Below are positions 27,968 to 36,225 of a stretch of 64,000 nt of DNA, in pieces. The notes under the pieces were generated by a model. The model worked only from the letters and a program-made list of their open reading frames with translations, was not told the DNA's origin and ran no database searches. The translations under genes and the position numbers were made by a program. Numbering within the stretch: position 1 is the stretch's first letter; each line of letters begins with the position of its first letter. The stretch lies in assembly GCA_024236175.1 (NCBI GenBank), contig JACKKY010000003.1:124001-188000 (forward strand), in the 5' to 3' direction. The stretch is from Novosphingobium sp. GTDB taxonomy: Bacteria > Pseudomonadota > Alphaproteobacteria > Sphingomonadales > Sphingomonadaceae.

Positions 27968-29154
27968 ACACGGCGATCTCCAATCTGGTCTGGGAAACTG
28001 CCGCGACCACCCGGGAAGCAGCCGGCCTGGCACTGAGCGACCTGCGGGCATTCAGCCGTCCCTATGCGGAACTGGATGCGAATGATCGCGAGTGCTGGGC
28101 GGAACTGACGCGCCAGGCAGCAAGCACGAACATCTTCGCGCACGACTGGTTCATGGATGCTGCGCTGGCGTCGAGCGGGCGTGGCGAAGAGATCGAACTG
28201 CTGGTCGTCGCCAGCGAAGAAGGCCGGTGGCTCGGCGTGCTTCCGATCGTTTCGGAAAGGAAGTTCGGGCGCTGGCCGATCAGGACCTTCAACCTGTGGT
28301 CGGCTACCAATCAGTTCCTGCTGACGCCGCTGGTTCTTCCGCAATTCGCCGATACCTTCTGGCAAACCGCCTTGCTTCACATGGACAGACGCGGCGACCA
28401 TAGCGCATTCTACTGCCGCCTGCTCGCGGCCAACGATGCGGTCGACCGGACCCTTGCCGATGTCTGCGGTGGCGAGGGCAGGCCGTTCTACCTGCTGAAC
28501 AGCTACGATCGTGCAGCGCGGTTGGCGGGCGCGGCAGACAGTGGCCGGCAAGTTTCCAGGAAATCGCGGCGCAAGCTCGAGAGCCGCTTGCGCAACCTGT
28601 CGAAACGGCTCGTTGAGCAGCATGGCGAACTGGACATGTCGCTGCATCCCGATGGGCAGGCGCCGGACGATTGGATCGACGCCTTTCTGGCCCTTGAGCG
28701 GACCGGTTGGAAAGGCCGGGCGGGTAGCGCCCTGGCTTGCGACGGGGATACCGAAGCGCTGTTCAGGGCAGCGATACGCACCGGCTCCGAAATGGGCCTC
28801 GCCAACCTTGCCACGCTGAAGGCAGGCGGCCGGCCGATCGCGATGACCAGCTGGTTCGTGACCGGGCAGCAAGGCTTCGGCTTCAAGATGGCCTATGACG
28901 AGGCCTTTGCCGAATTCGCGCCCGGCCAGCTGCTCATGCAGCGGATAGCGGCGCTGGTGGAATCCCAGCCGGAGCTGGATTTCGATACCTGCAGTGCGCC
29001 CGATAGCCAGAATACCAAATATCTCTGGCCGGATCGCCGGGAGCTGTTCGATTGCGTGGTCGCCGTGGGCTCGCCGGCGCGCAGACTCCAGCTGCGTATG
29101 GTCTTGGCACTGCGCGCAGTCTGGCGCCGGATACGTGAGGCACGCCGGCGCTAG
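27964..29154 (+). CDS. CelD/BcsL-like GNAT acyltransferase
   Basis: About 396 residues from the GTG that overlaps the cupin stop. The layout matches the GNAT-like CelD/FemAB group: TNIFAHDWFMDAAL (the target-entry helix), LLVVASEEGRWLGVLPIVSERKFGRWPIRTFNLW, a basic KSRRKLESRLRNLSKRL helix, and the acceptor-site segment GRPIAMTSWFVTGQQGFGFKMAYDEAFAEFAPGQLLMQR. Members act in polysaccharide or surface-polymer acylation, but no polysaccharide genes are near. It is coupled to the cupin protein, so both probably work on one target. The C-terminus is basic. Confidence 0.72.
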   Translation: MNTAISNLVWETAATTREAAGLALSDLRAFSRPYAELDANDRECWAELTRQAASTNIFAHDWFMDAALASSGRGEEIELLVVASEEGRWLGVLPIVSERKFGRWPIRTFNLWSATNQFLLTPLVLPQFADTFWQTALLHMDRRGDHSAFYCRLLAANDAVDRTLADVCGGEGRPFYLLNSYDRAARLAGAADSGRQVSRKSRRKLESRLRNLSKRLVEQHGELDMSLHPDGQAPDDWIDAFLALERTGWKGRAGSALACDGDTEALFRAAIRTGSEMGLANLATLKAGGRPIAMTSWFVTGQQGFGFKMAYDEAFAEFAPGQLLMQRIAALVESQPELDFDTCSAPDSQNTKYLWPDRRELFDCVVAVGSPARRLQLRMVLALRAVWRRIREARRR

Positions 29155-31499
29155 AGCGGATTGCCGTTTTCGTCCCGATAGATTTCACGGCGGCCGACAT
29201 GGTTGGCCGGCCCGACGAACCCGTCGGCTTCCATCCGCTCGACCCATTTCGAGGCGGTGTTGTAGCCCACGCCCATCTGCCGCTGCAGCCAGCTTGCCGA
29301 AACCTTCTGGTTTTCGAAGACCAGCTGGCAGACCTGGCGATAGCGGCGTTCTTCCGGGCTGTCCGACGCGGCATCGATGTCGTCGAAGCCGAAGCCGCCG
29401 TCCTCCGGCTCCTCGGTGACCGAATCGACATATTCCGGCTTGCCCTGAGCGCGCCAGAAATCGGCCACCCTCTCGACCTCCTCGTCGCTGACGAAGGGGC
29501 CGTGTACGCGCCGGATCGGGTCGGTGCTGGGCTTGAACAGCATGTCGCCCTTGCCGAGCAGCTGTTCGGCGCCCTGCTCGCCCAGGATGGTCCGGGAATC
29601 GATGCGGCTGGTGACGGCAAAGCTGACGCGGGTCGGCAGGTTGGCCTTGATGACGCCGGTAATGACGTCGACCGAGGGGCGTTGCGTGGCCATGATCAGG
29701 TGGATGCCGGCAGCGCGGCTTTTCTGCGAAAGCCGCTGGATCAGCACTTCGATTTCCTTGCCGACGGTAACCATGAGGTCGGCCAGCTCGTCGACGATCA
29801 GCACGATCTGCGGCAGAACTTCGTAGTCGAGCTGGTTTTCCTCGTAGAGTTCCTCGCCCGTCTCGGGGTCGAACCCGATCTGCACGCGGCGTCCCAGCGG
29901 TTTGCCCTTGGCGGCGGCGGCGCGGACTTTCTCGTTGAAATTGACGAGGTTGCGCACGCCGATTTCGCTCAGCATGCGATAGCGCCGCTCCATTTCCTCG
30001 ACCGCCCATTTGAGCGCGCGGACGGCCTTGGCCGGTTCGGTGACGACGGGCGAGAGCAGATGCGGGATTTCGTCGTAGCTCTTCAGCTCCAGCACCTTGG
30101 GATCGATCAGGATCAGCCGGCACTGCTGCGGATTGAAGCGGTAGAGCAGCGAGAGCAGGATGCAGTTCAGCCCGACCGATTTGCCCGAGCCGGTGGTTCC
30201 GGCCACCAGCAGGTGCGGCATGGACGCAAGGTCGGCGATCACTGATTCGCCGGCGATGTCCTTGCCCAGGATGATCGGCAGCATGCCCTTGTGATTAACG
30301 AAGGCCTCGCAAGCGATAAGTTCGCGAAGCATCACCATCTGCCGATCGGCATTGGGCAGTTCGATACCCATGACGGTCCGGCCCGGGATTGCGGAGACGC
30401 GGGCCGAGATGGCGCTCATGTTCCGGGCGATGTCGTCGGCAAGGCCGATCACCCGGCTGGCTTTGATGCCGGGCGCGGGCTCGAGCTCGTACATCGTGAC
30501 CACCGGGCCGGTGCGCACGGCGGTGATCTCGCCCTTGACGTTGAAGTCGTCGAGAACGGTCTCGAGCAGCCGCGCGTTCCGCTCGAGGGAAAGCTTGTCG
30601 ATCTTCTTCTGGGCGCTGGGCGGCGGTTCGGCGAGCAGATCGAGTTCGGGCAGCTCGTAATTGTCGAACAGGTCGCCCTGCCGGCTGCGCGCACTGAGTT
30701 GGGCCTGCTTGGCCGGCTTTGTCGGGTCGACGATTTCGGGCGCTTTGCGCGGTGTCGCTTCGGCAACGGCCTGAGGAGCCTCGCGCTGCTTCTTCTCGCG
30801 CGCGGCGACGAGCGGTAGCGACGAGGGTACGCTAAGCTTCGGTGCGCCGCGGAGACGTCCGGGAAGTGTCAGCAGCGTGCCCCACTCGATTGCGAATACC
30901 CGGCCGGCCAGCACTGCTCCGGCCCCAAGGTTGGCCAGCGCCAGAGCGAGGATCGTCCAGCCTTGCGCCGCGTCTGGCAGCAGCGATGCGATGGCGCGGA
31001 TCGCCTTCGCCCCGAGCAGGCCGGTGATACCGCCCATCGAGGCAGGCAGCGAACCGCCAGGCTGGGTGAATGTAAGCGAAAGGACTGTCGCCAGCAGAGC
31101 CATGGCGAACAGCAGGACGCCGATCGGGCGCCACCAGCGCTGGTCGGATGCGGCAAGGCCGCCGTCCTCTTCCTCCACCAGCCGCCAGAGCTTGCGCGCG
31201 AATACGTAGAGAAGGGGCAGAAACAGCACGGAAACCGGGCCGAACAGGAACAACGCACGTTCCGCAACCCAGGCACCGGCAGGCCCCATCCAGTTCTGGA
31301 TTTCGCCGCCCGCGGCCGTCGAAATGGAAGGGTCGGTCTGGTGATAGCTGACGAGTGCAAGTCCAAGAAAGACCATGGCCGCAAACAGCACGAGCGCGCC
31401 GGCCAATTCGCCGGCGCGGCGCAGGCTGCGCTTCAGAACCGCGCGCCAGTCCGGCTTGGCGATACGCCGCCCGCCCGATGCCATAGGCCGTGTTGCCAT
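29151..31499 (-). CDS. ftsK: DNA translocase FtsK/SpoIIIE
   Basis: A 782-residue protein with about four N-terminal transmembrane helices (for example LAGALVLFAAMVFLGLALVSY), a short linker, a motor domain with Walker A LVAGTTGSGKSVGLN (about residue 433), Walker B VLIVDELADLMV, and a C-terminal winged-helix gamma domain (YRQVCQLVFENQKVSASWLQRQMGVGYNTASKWVERMEADGFV) that reads KOPS. It pumps chromosome DNA at the septum and activates XerCD. ATG at 31499 is preceded by GGGGGA. The upstream open frame is excluded. The stop overlaps that of the convergent GNAT gene. Confidence 0.95.
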   Translation of the reverse strand: MATRPMASGGRRIAKPDWRAVLKRSLRRAGELAGALVLFAAMVFLGLALVSYHQTDPSISTAAGGEIQNWMGPAGAWVAERALFLFGPVSVLFLPLLYVFARKLWRLVEEEDGGLAASDQRWWRPIGVLLFAMALLATVLSLTFTQPGGSLPASMGGITGLLGAKAIRAIASLLPDAAQGWTILALALANLGAGAVLAGRVFAIEWGTLLTLPGRLRGAPKLSVPSSLPLVAAREKKQREAPQAVAEATPRKAPEIVDPTKPAKQAQLSARSRQGDLFDNYELPELDLLAEPPPSAQKKIDKLSLERNARLLETVLDDFNVKGEITAVRTGPVVTMYELEPAPGIKASRVIGLADDIARNMSAISARVSAIPGRTVMGIELPNADRQMVMLRELIACEAFVNHKGMLPIILGKDIAGESVIADLASMPHLLVAGTTGSGKSVGLNCILLSLLYRFNPQQCRLILIDPKVLELKSYDEIPHLLSPVVTEPAKAVRALKWAVEEMERRYRMLSEIGVRNLVNFNEKVRAAAAKGKPLGRRVQIGFDPETGEELYEENQLDYEVLPQIVLIVDELADLMVTVGKEIEVLIQRLSQKSRAAGIHLIMATQRPSVDVITGVIKANLPTRVSFAVTSRIDSRTILGEQGAEQLLGKGDMLFKPSTDPIRRVHGPFVSDEEVERVADFWRAQGKPEYVDSVTEEPEDGGFGFDDIDAASDSPEERRYRQVCQLVFENQKVSASWLQRQMGVGYNTASKWVERMEADGFVGPANHVGRREIYRDENGNPL

Positions 31500-31549
31500 A
31501 ATGCGTCCCCCAACTTGGAGACAATAATGCGCAGACGCGGGACTCGGCG

Positions 31550-32131
31550 TCAAGAATCCTTGGGAATCCAAGGACTCGCTTGGCCGTAAATACCGTCAAT
31601 CGTGGCCCATTTTTTCCAGCCGATGGCCAGCGACCGGCGTCTCGTCATCCCTCCAAGGGCTATGACAGGGACATTTGCGTATGCAGCAAGGAGGCGAAAG
31701 CGCAGCGGCCCGAGCGACCTTGCCTTGGGGTGCGAGCGTGTCGGGAATACCGGCGAGAGCAGGATAGCATCCGCTCTGGCCCGGTGTGCCTGCGCGATCT
31801 CACGAAGCGAATGGGCCGTTACGAGACGCATGCCGCGAGCTCCCTTCGCGAGCGTTCCCGGAGCGCCATAGGCTCCGTCCGCGCCCCAGCGCCGCGCCTG
31901 TCGCATCTCGCCCGAGAGAACGATGACGTGGCCGAGCCTCCTGGCCATGCGGGCAAGGTGTCGAAAGCGTGACCGACGCGCGGTGCCATCGAGGTGATAG
32001 TGGCGAAAGATCAGGCCGGATCCGCGCGGCAAGCTCTTCATGGCCGCTTCGAGCCATTCATCGTTGCGCTTGTCGGTCACAAGCCAAGTGTCCGGCAGCT
32101 CGGCAAGCGGGGATGGGTGGCGGATCGGCAC
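31550..32131 (-). CDS. thiamine-phosphate synthase-like protein (ThiE/TenI fold)
   Basis: About 193 residues with the TIM-barrel shape of ThiE/TenI: WLVTDKRNDEWLEAA, RGSGLIFRHYHLDG, LGHVIVLSGEMRQARRWGADGAYG (substrate binding), TAHSLREIAQAHRARADAILLSPVFPTRSHPKARSLGPLRF, and the phosphate-binding VIALGGM. It lacks parts of canonical ThiE, so the activity may differ. The start is uncertain: GTG at 32131 gives PIRHP, while an ATG at 32155 would share its bases with the yggS start codon on the other strand. It lies 51 bp upstream of ftsK. Confidence 0.72.
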   Translation of the reverse strand: MPIRHPSPLAELPDTWLVTDKRNDEWLEAAMKSLPRGSGLIFRHYHLDGTARRSRFRHLARMARRLGHVIVLSGEMRQARRWGADGAYGAPGTLAKGARGMRLVTAHSLREIAQAHRARADAILLSPVFPTRSHPKARSLGPLRFRLLAAYANVPVIALGGMTRRRSLAIGWKKWATIDGIYGQASPWIPKDS

Positions 32132-32153
32132 GCAATCGCTATAGCAGCGCGCC

Positions 32154-32831
32154 ATGGATCGACCAGCCACTCCGTTCGATGACGTTCTTGGGCGCATTGC
32201 CCACGCTGCGCAGATCGCAGGGCGCGATCCGGACGACGTCGCGCTTGTCGCAATTTCCAAGACCCATCCGGCGGAGCGTGTTGCGCCGTTGATCTCGGCA
32301 GGGCAGCGTGTCTTCGGCGAAAACCGGGTTCAGGAAGCCCAAGGCAAGTGGCCGGCGCTGCTTGAGGCCGATCCGGATGTCGAACTTCATCTTGTCGGTC
32401 AGCTCCAGTCCAACAAGGCGGAGGATGCGGTGGATCTATTCGACTGCATCCATTCGCTCGACCGTCCCTCGCTCGTCAAGGCGCTCGCCAGGGCGATGGA
32501 CAAGGCTGGTCGGCAGCTGCCGTGCTTTGTTCAGGTCAATATCGGCGCGGAAGAGCAGAAGGGAGGCTGCGCCATCGCCGAAGTCCCGGCGCTGCTGGAG
32601 CAGGCGAGGATTGCCGGAATTCCGGTGATCGGCCTGATGTGCGTGCCGCCATTCGGCATCGAGCCCGCGCCGTTCTTCGCGCTGCTGGCGAAAATGGCCG
32701 AAGACAACGGGCTGTCCGGCCTGTCCATGGGCATGAGCGGCGATTTCGAGACCGCCATCATGCTGGGCGCCACCCATGTCCGCGTTGGCAGCGCCCTGTT
32801 CGGAGAAAGGGCGCCGGCCCCTTCCGGCTGA
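32154..32831 (+). CDS. YggS family pyridoxal-phosphate homeostasis protein
   Basis: A 225-residue member of the PLPBP/YggS family: VALVAISKTHPAERV with the PLP-binding Lys, VFGENRVQEAQGKW, ELHLVGQLQSNKAEDAV, FVQVNIGAEEQKGGC and LSMGMSGDFETAIMLGATHVRVGSALFGER, which forms the phosphate cup. The protein binds PLP and keeps vitamin B6 and amino-acid pools balanced. There is no clear ribosome-binding site before the ATG, so it may be a leaderless or weakly initiated message. It is divergent from the ThiE-like gene with overlapping start regions. Confidence 0.92.
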   Translation: MDRPATPFDDVLGRIAHAAQIAGRDPDDVALVAISKTHPAERVAPLISAGQRVFGENRVQEAQGKWPALLEADPDVELHLVGQLQSNKAEDAVDLFDCIHSLDRPSLVKALARAMDKAGRQLPCFVQVNIGAEEQKGGCAIAEVPALLEQARIAGIPVIGLMCVPPFGIEPAPFFALLAKMAEDNGLSGLSMGMSGDFETAIMLGATHVRVGSALFGERAPAPSG

Positions 32832-32847
32832 CGCCGCGGCGAGGGGC

Positions 32848-33681
32848 TCAGGCGATCTCTTCGTATCCGGCGACGGTCGTACGATGCATCCGGCGGCCGG
32901 AATCGTCCGAATAGGGAAGTGCGCGGTGCAATGCGCCGGTATTGTCCCAAATCGCGAAATCGCCTTTCTGCCATGTGTGCCGGCAGCTGAAGTCCGGTTG
33001 CGCAGCCCATTCGTGGAGACGGGCCAGCAATGCCCGGCTCTGGGCGAGGGGCATGCCGATGACGTAGTCTGCATGGCATCCGAGCAGCAGCGATTTGCGG
33101 CCGTTCCGATGCGTCCAGACCAGCGGATGCTCATGCCTCATGTACCGCCGGGAAGGGTTGATCTGGTCCGGCGGCAGGACTTCGCGGACGGCCGCAGTCA
33201 CGCTGTGCATCACCCGCAGGCCTTCCAGCTCGGCCTTTTCCTCCTCGGGAAGCGCTTCCCAAGCCGCATATGTGCTGCAGAATTCGGTCTGGCCGCCCTT
33301 GTTGGGCGGGTTGAAGCACGACAGCAGCGTCGCCTTGGGGGGCGGGATGTCCGAACAGATTCCGTCAGCATGCCAGAACATCGAACCCAGCACGTATTCC
33401 GGTTCCGTGTTGACGTTCTTGTCCAGCGTGATCGTGTAGACATCCTGAGCGGCTTCGTCTCCGCCGGGCACGGTGCCGGTGAAGTTCACGCGATCGCCAA
33501 GCATGTCGGTGAAGGCGAGTTGCTCCTCGTCCGTCAGGCCGAGCTGCGGGAACACCAGTGCGGTATGCTGTTCGAGCAATTCGAGGCAGCGCTCTGCAAA
33601 TTCTTCCGTCAGGAAGGCTTCTTTGTCGCAACGGACGACAGCGCCGATTGCCGGTTTGATCGTTTCGACTTGCACTTCCAC
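32848..33681 (-). CDS. TauD/TfdA-type Fe(II)/2-oxoglutarate dioxygenase
   Basis: About 277 residues. The metal site is visible as FWHADGICSDIPP (His and Asp) and the distal His in DNTGALHRALPYSDDSGRRMHRTTVAG, which also supplies the 2-oxoglutarate Arg. The family hydroxylates taurine, alkylsulfonates, 2,4-D and other acids. The substrate here is unknown. The GTG at 33681 (VEVQVETIK) has GGAGG upstream, and earlier frame sequence is a shadow. An 18-bp dyad lies about 80 bp upstream. A TonB receptor gene precedes it on the same strand, suggesting uptake of a substrate. Confidence 0.86.
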   Translation of the reverse strand: MEVQVETIKPAIGAVVRCDKEAFLTEEFAERCLELLEQHTALVFPQLGLTDEEQLAFTDMLGDRVNFTGTVPGGDEAAQDVYTITLDKNVNTEPEYVLGSMFWHADGICSDIPPPKATLLSCFNPPNKGGQTEFCSTYAAWEALPEEEKAELEGLRVMHSVTAAVREVLPPDQINPSRRYMRHEHPLVWTHRNGRKSLLLGCHADYVIGMPLAQSRALLARLHEWAAQPDFSCRHTWQKGDFAIWDNTGALHRALPYSDDSGRRMHRTTVAGYEEIA

Positions 33682-33760
33682 TTTCAGACCCCTCCGTCTT
33701 GGGGCCGGGGCGGGCGGCTGAAACAAAGTGCTGCCCGCGGGCCCAGTCCTGCCGGAGGGT

Positions 33761-33778
33761 ATTGAACTGGTGTTCAAT
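33761..33778. promoter_or_regulatory. 18-bp palindrome upstream of the TauD-type gene
   Basis: ATTGAAC-TGGT-GTTCAAT is a perfect inverted repeat with 7-bp arms and a 4-bp centre, situated 80 bp upstream of the dioxygenase start and in the gap after the TonB receptor gene. It has the size of a TetR- or LexA-like dimer site (GAAC-N4-GTTC). No regulator gene is adjacent. Confidence 0.55.
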
Positions 33779-33809
33779 CGGGCGACTTGATCTCGGTCAA
33801 CGCGGCTGA

Positions 33810-36095
33810 CTAGAAATCCATCGCCATCTCGAAGCCGAGGATCCGTCCCTTGAAAAGCGGCGAGAACGTACCTGCCGCAGGATTGGGATCGAATGGCCGG
33901 TTGTTGCCGTCCGAGAAGGTGCCCGCGCTGAACGGCAACTGCGTGTCGCCGCCGAACTGCACTTCGTCGAGCAGGTTCTTGCCGTACAGCGAGAAGGTGA
34001 TGTCGGGCTCGCCCAGATTGAGTGCCAGGCTTGCATCGAGCCGGTCCGAGGCGGCGTTGTAGCCCCAGTTGTTGTCGGTGTAGGCGTAGCGGCTGCGATG
34101 CTGGAACCAGAGGTTGGCCGAGAACGTCTTGCCGCCGCCCAGCGGCAGCCGGTAGTCGGCGGTGCCTCCCCAGGTCCATTCGGGCGCGCGCGGCAGGTCG
34201 AGCGAGAGATCGGCGCGGTCTATGGCGCCGTCCGAGTTGATGTCGAAAAAGACCCGGCGGTAGTCGGCATCGATATAGCCGAGATTGGCGGTCAGCCGCA
34301 GCGCCGGGATCGGCAGGAATTCGGCTTCCAGCTCACCGCCGCGAATGCGGGCATCGGCCGTATTGTAGACCGACTGTGCGAGGCCTGAACTCATGCTCGG
34401 CACGTTCACTTCGCGCTGCAGGTTGTCGACCTCGGTCCAGAACAGTGCCGCGTTGATGCGGGCGCGGCCATCTCTCGAACGCCATTTCGCGCCTACCTCA
34501 AAGCTGTCGACCCGCTCCTGATCGAAAGCGGGCGAGCCGAGAGAAGCCGCCACTTCCTCGAAAGCGGCCGGCTGGGTGATGCGAAGATTATAGCCGCCGG
34601 AGCGCTGGCCGCGCGTCCAGCTGGCATAGAAATTGGCGTTGTCCGCGGGAGTGAACGAGACCGCGATTCGCGGCGACAGGCTGTTCCAGCTGCGGGAATC
34701 GGCAAAGCCGTTGTCTTCTCCGGTCGTCGGATTGATGCCGGCCGTCGGGCAAGTCGCGGCGATTGCCGAGCATTCCGGACGCGGACGGACATAGGTGATG
34801 TCGGCGCCTTTTTCCTCCCGCGACCAGCGCAGGCCCGCACTGAGAGTGAGCGACCGGGTCACGTCGAAGTCCGCCTGCCCATAAAGACCGTAGATGTCGT
34901 GATCTTCCCTGCCGCCGCCGAAGAAGGTGAGCGGCGAGAAAGGTGGCAGGGAGCGTGTCTCGTCGTAGGCGATATCCTGATGGAAGATATAGGCGCCAAG
35001 GGTCAGCGACAGCTTGCCGTAGTCGGCGGCGTAGTAGAGTTCGTTCGACCATTGCTCCTGGCGTGTACCGGTATCGGATTCGAAGATCGTCTCGGGCGAG
35101 GAATCGATGTCGTTGCGCGTCGAAAGCTTGTAATCGCGCCAGCCGAAAACATTGGTGATCACGCCGACGTCGAGTTCGTAATCGGCGCGCAGCACAGCGA
35201 AGCCGGTCTCGCTGCGATAGAAACCTTCCTGGTTGACAGAGAGATCGAACGCACTGCGCGCGTTCTGCCCGTTGTTGTGGGTCGCGGCGCCGTCGCCGTG
35301 GCTATCGGTCCATTCGCCCTTGAGGGTCAGGAACAGTCGGTCGGAAACGTCCACGGCGAGCGCCCCGCGCACGACCGTTGTCCGGCTCGCGCCGAAATCG
35401 CTGCCGTTGAACGAGTTCTCGAAATAGCCGCCGTCATCGCTGTGCAGCACGCCCAGGCGGATGCGGACGTTCTTGCTGAGAGGGCCGGAAATAACCGCCC
35501 GTGCCATCGCCATCGGCGCGCCGCGGCCGCCATCGATCGGCGTCTCGAACGAAAGGTCGGCATGTCCCTGCCAGTCCCAGGTGGGATCGGCAGTGGATAC
35601 AAGGATTGCGCCCCCGGTGGTGTTGCGTCCGAAAGCCACACCCTGCGGCCCCCTGAGCACGTCGATCCGCTCGACATCGAGGAGATCGAAAACGGTGCCG
35701 GCATTGATGCCGAGGTAGACACCGTCGATGAACAGGCCGACGGCGGGGTCAATCGAAGGTATCGAACTGTTGATGCCGAGCCCGCGGATCGAGAAATTGG
35801 CGACGCCCTTGAAAGTGCCGATCGGGTCGATCGAGACGTTGGGCGCGACGTAGGTCAGCGACGAGAGATCCTGGACTTGCCTCTCTTCCAGCTCGTCGCT
35901 CCCGATCGTGGTTACGCTTGCCGGAAAGTCATCGACCGCCGGTGCGGGATTCTTGATCGATACGATGATGATGCGCTCGTCGTCGGGCTTGGCGGTGCGC
36001 TCGGATTCATCGGACTGCTCTTGCGCCCAGGCGGGAGCGGTTGCCAGCAAGCTCACGCCCGCGACCAGCAGGCCAAGGTATTTCATCTTCGGCAT
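33810..36095 (-). CDS. TonB-dependent outer-membrane receptor
   Basis: A 761-residue protein with a signal peptide (MPKMKYLGLLVAGVSLLATAPAWA) and a plug domain (DDFPASVTTIGSDELEERQVQDLSSL, VERIDVLRGPQGVAFGRNTTGGAI, IRGLGINSS). A 22-strand barrel follows and ends in the aromatic C-terminus GRILGFEMAMDF. TonB-dependent receptors import siderophores, carbohydrates or aromatic acids. The ligand is unknown and no siderophore gene is near. A 20-bp palindrome sits 31-50 bp upstream, so transcription is probably repressor-controlled. It precedes the TauD-type gene by about 130 bp. Confidence 0.9.
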   Translation of the reverse strand: MPKMKYLGLLVAGVSLLATAPAWAQEQSDESERTAKPDDERIIIVSIKNPAPAVDDFPASVTTIGSDELEERQVQDLSSLTYVAPNVSIDPIGTFKGVANFSIRGLGINSSIPSIDPAVGLFIDGVYLGINAGTVFDLLDVERIDVLRGPQGVAFGRNTTGGAILVSTADPTWDWQGHADLSFETPIDGGRGAPMAMARAVISGPLSKNVRIRLGVLHSDDGGYFENSFNGSDFGASRTTVVRGALAVDVSDRLFLTLKGEWTDSHGDGAATHNNGQNARSAFDLSVNQEGFYRSETGFAVLRADYELDVGVITNVFGWRDYKLSTRNDIDSSPETIFESDTGTRQEQWSNELYYAADYGKLSLTLGAYIFHQDIAYDETRSLPPFSPLTFFGGGREDHDIYGLYGQADFDVTRSLTLSAGLRWSREEKGADITYVRPRPECSAIAATCPTAGINPTTGEDNGFADSRSWNSLSPRIAVSFTPADNANFYASWTRGQRSGGYNLRITQPAAFEEVAASLGSPAFDQERVDSFEVGAKWRSRDGRARINAALFWTEVDNLQREVNVPSMSSGLAQSVYNTADARIRGGELEAEFLPIPALRLTANLGYIDADYRRVFFDINSDGAIDRADLSLDLPRAPEWTWGGTADYRLPLGGGKTFSANLWFQHRSRYAYTDNNWGYNAASDRLDASLALNLGEPDITFSLYGKNLLDEVQFGGDTQLPFSAGTFSDGNNRPFDPNPAAGTFSPLFKGRILGFEMAMDF

Positions 36096-36125
36096 CGACT
36101 CCCCTTCCCGACATGGCCGTCGAAA

Positions 36126-36145
36126 ATTTAATCGCGCGATTAAAT
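36126..36145. promoter_or_regulatory. 20-bp perfect palindrome upstream of the TonB receptor gene
   Basis: The sequence ATTTAATCGC followed by its exact complement (GCGATTAAAT) has no spacer. It lies 31-50 bp before the receptor start, where a repressor would block the promoter or transcript start. The TTTAATCG/CGATTAAA half-sites look like a TetR- or MarR-type operator. No such regulator is encoded within 3 kb. Confidence 0.65.
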
Positions 36146-36225
36146 CATGCTGGGCCGCGCTTAGGGCGATCCGTTCGCAATTGCAACAAGCCCTGTTACC
36201 CGGCTCCGCCGCGCGACATGGACCT

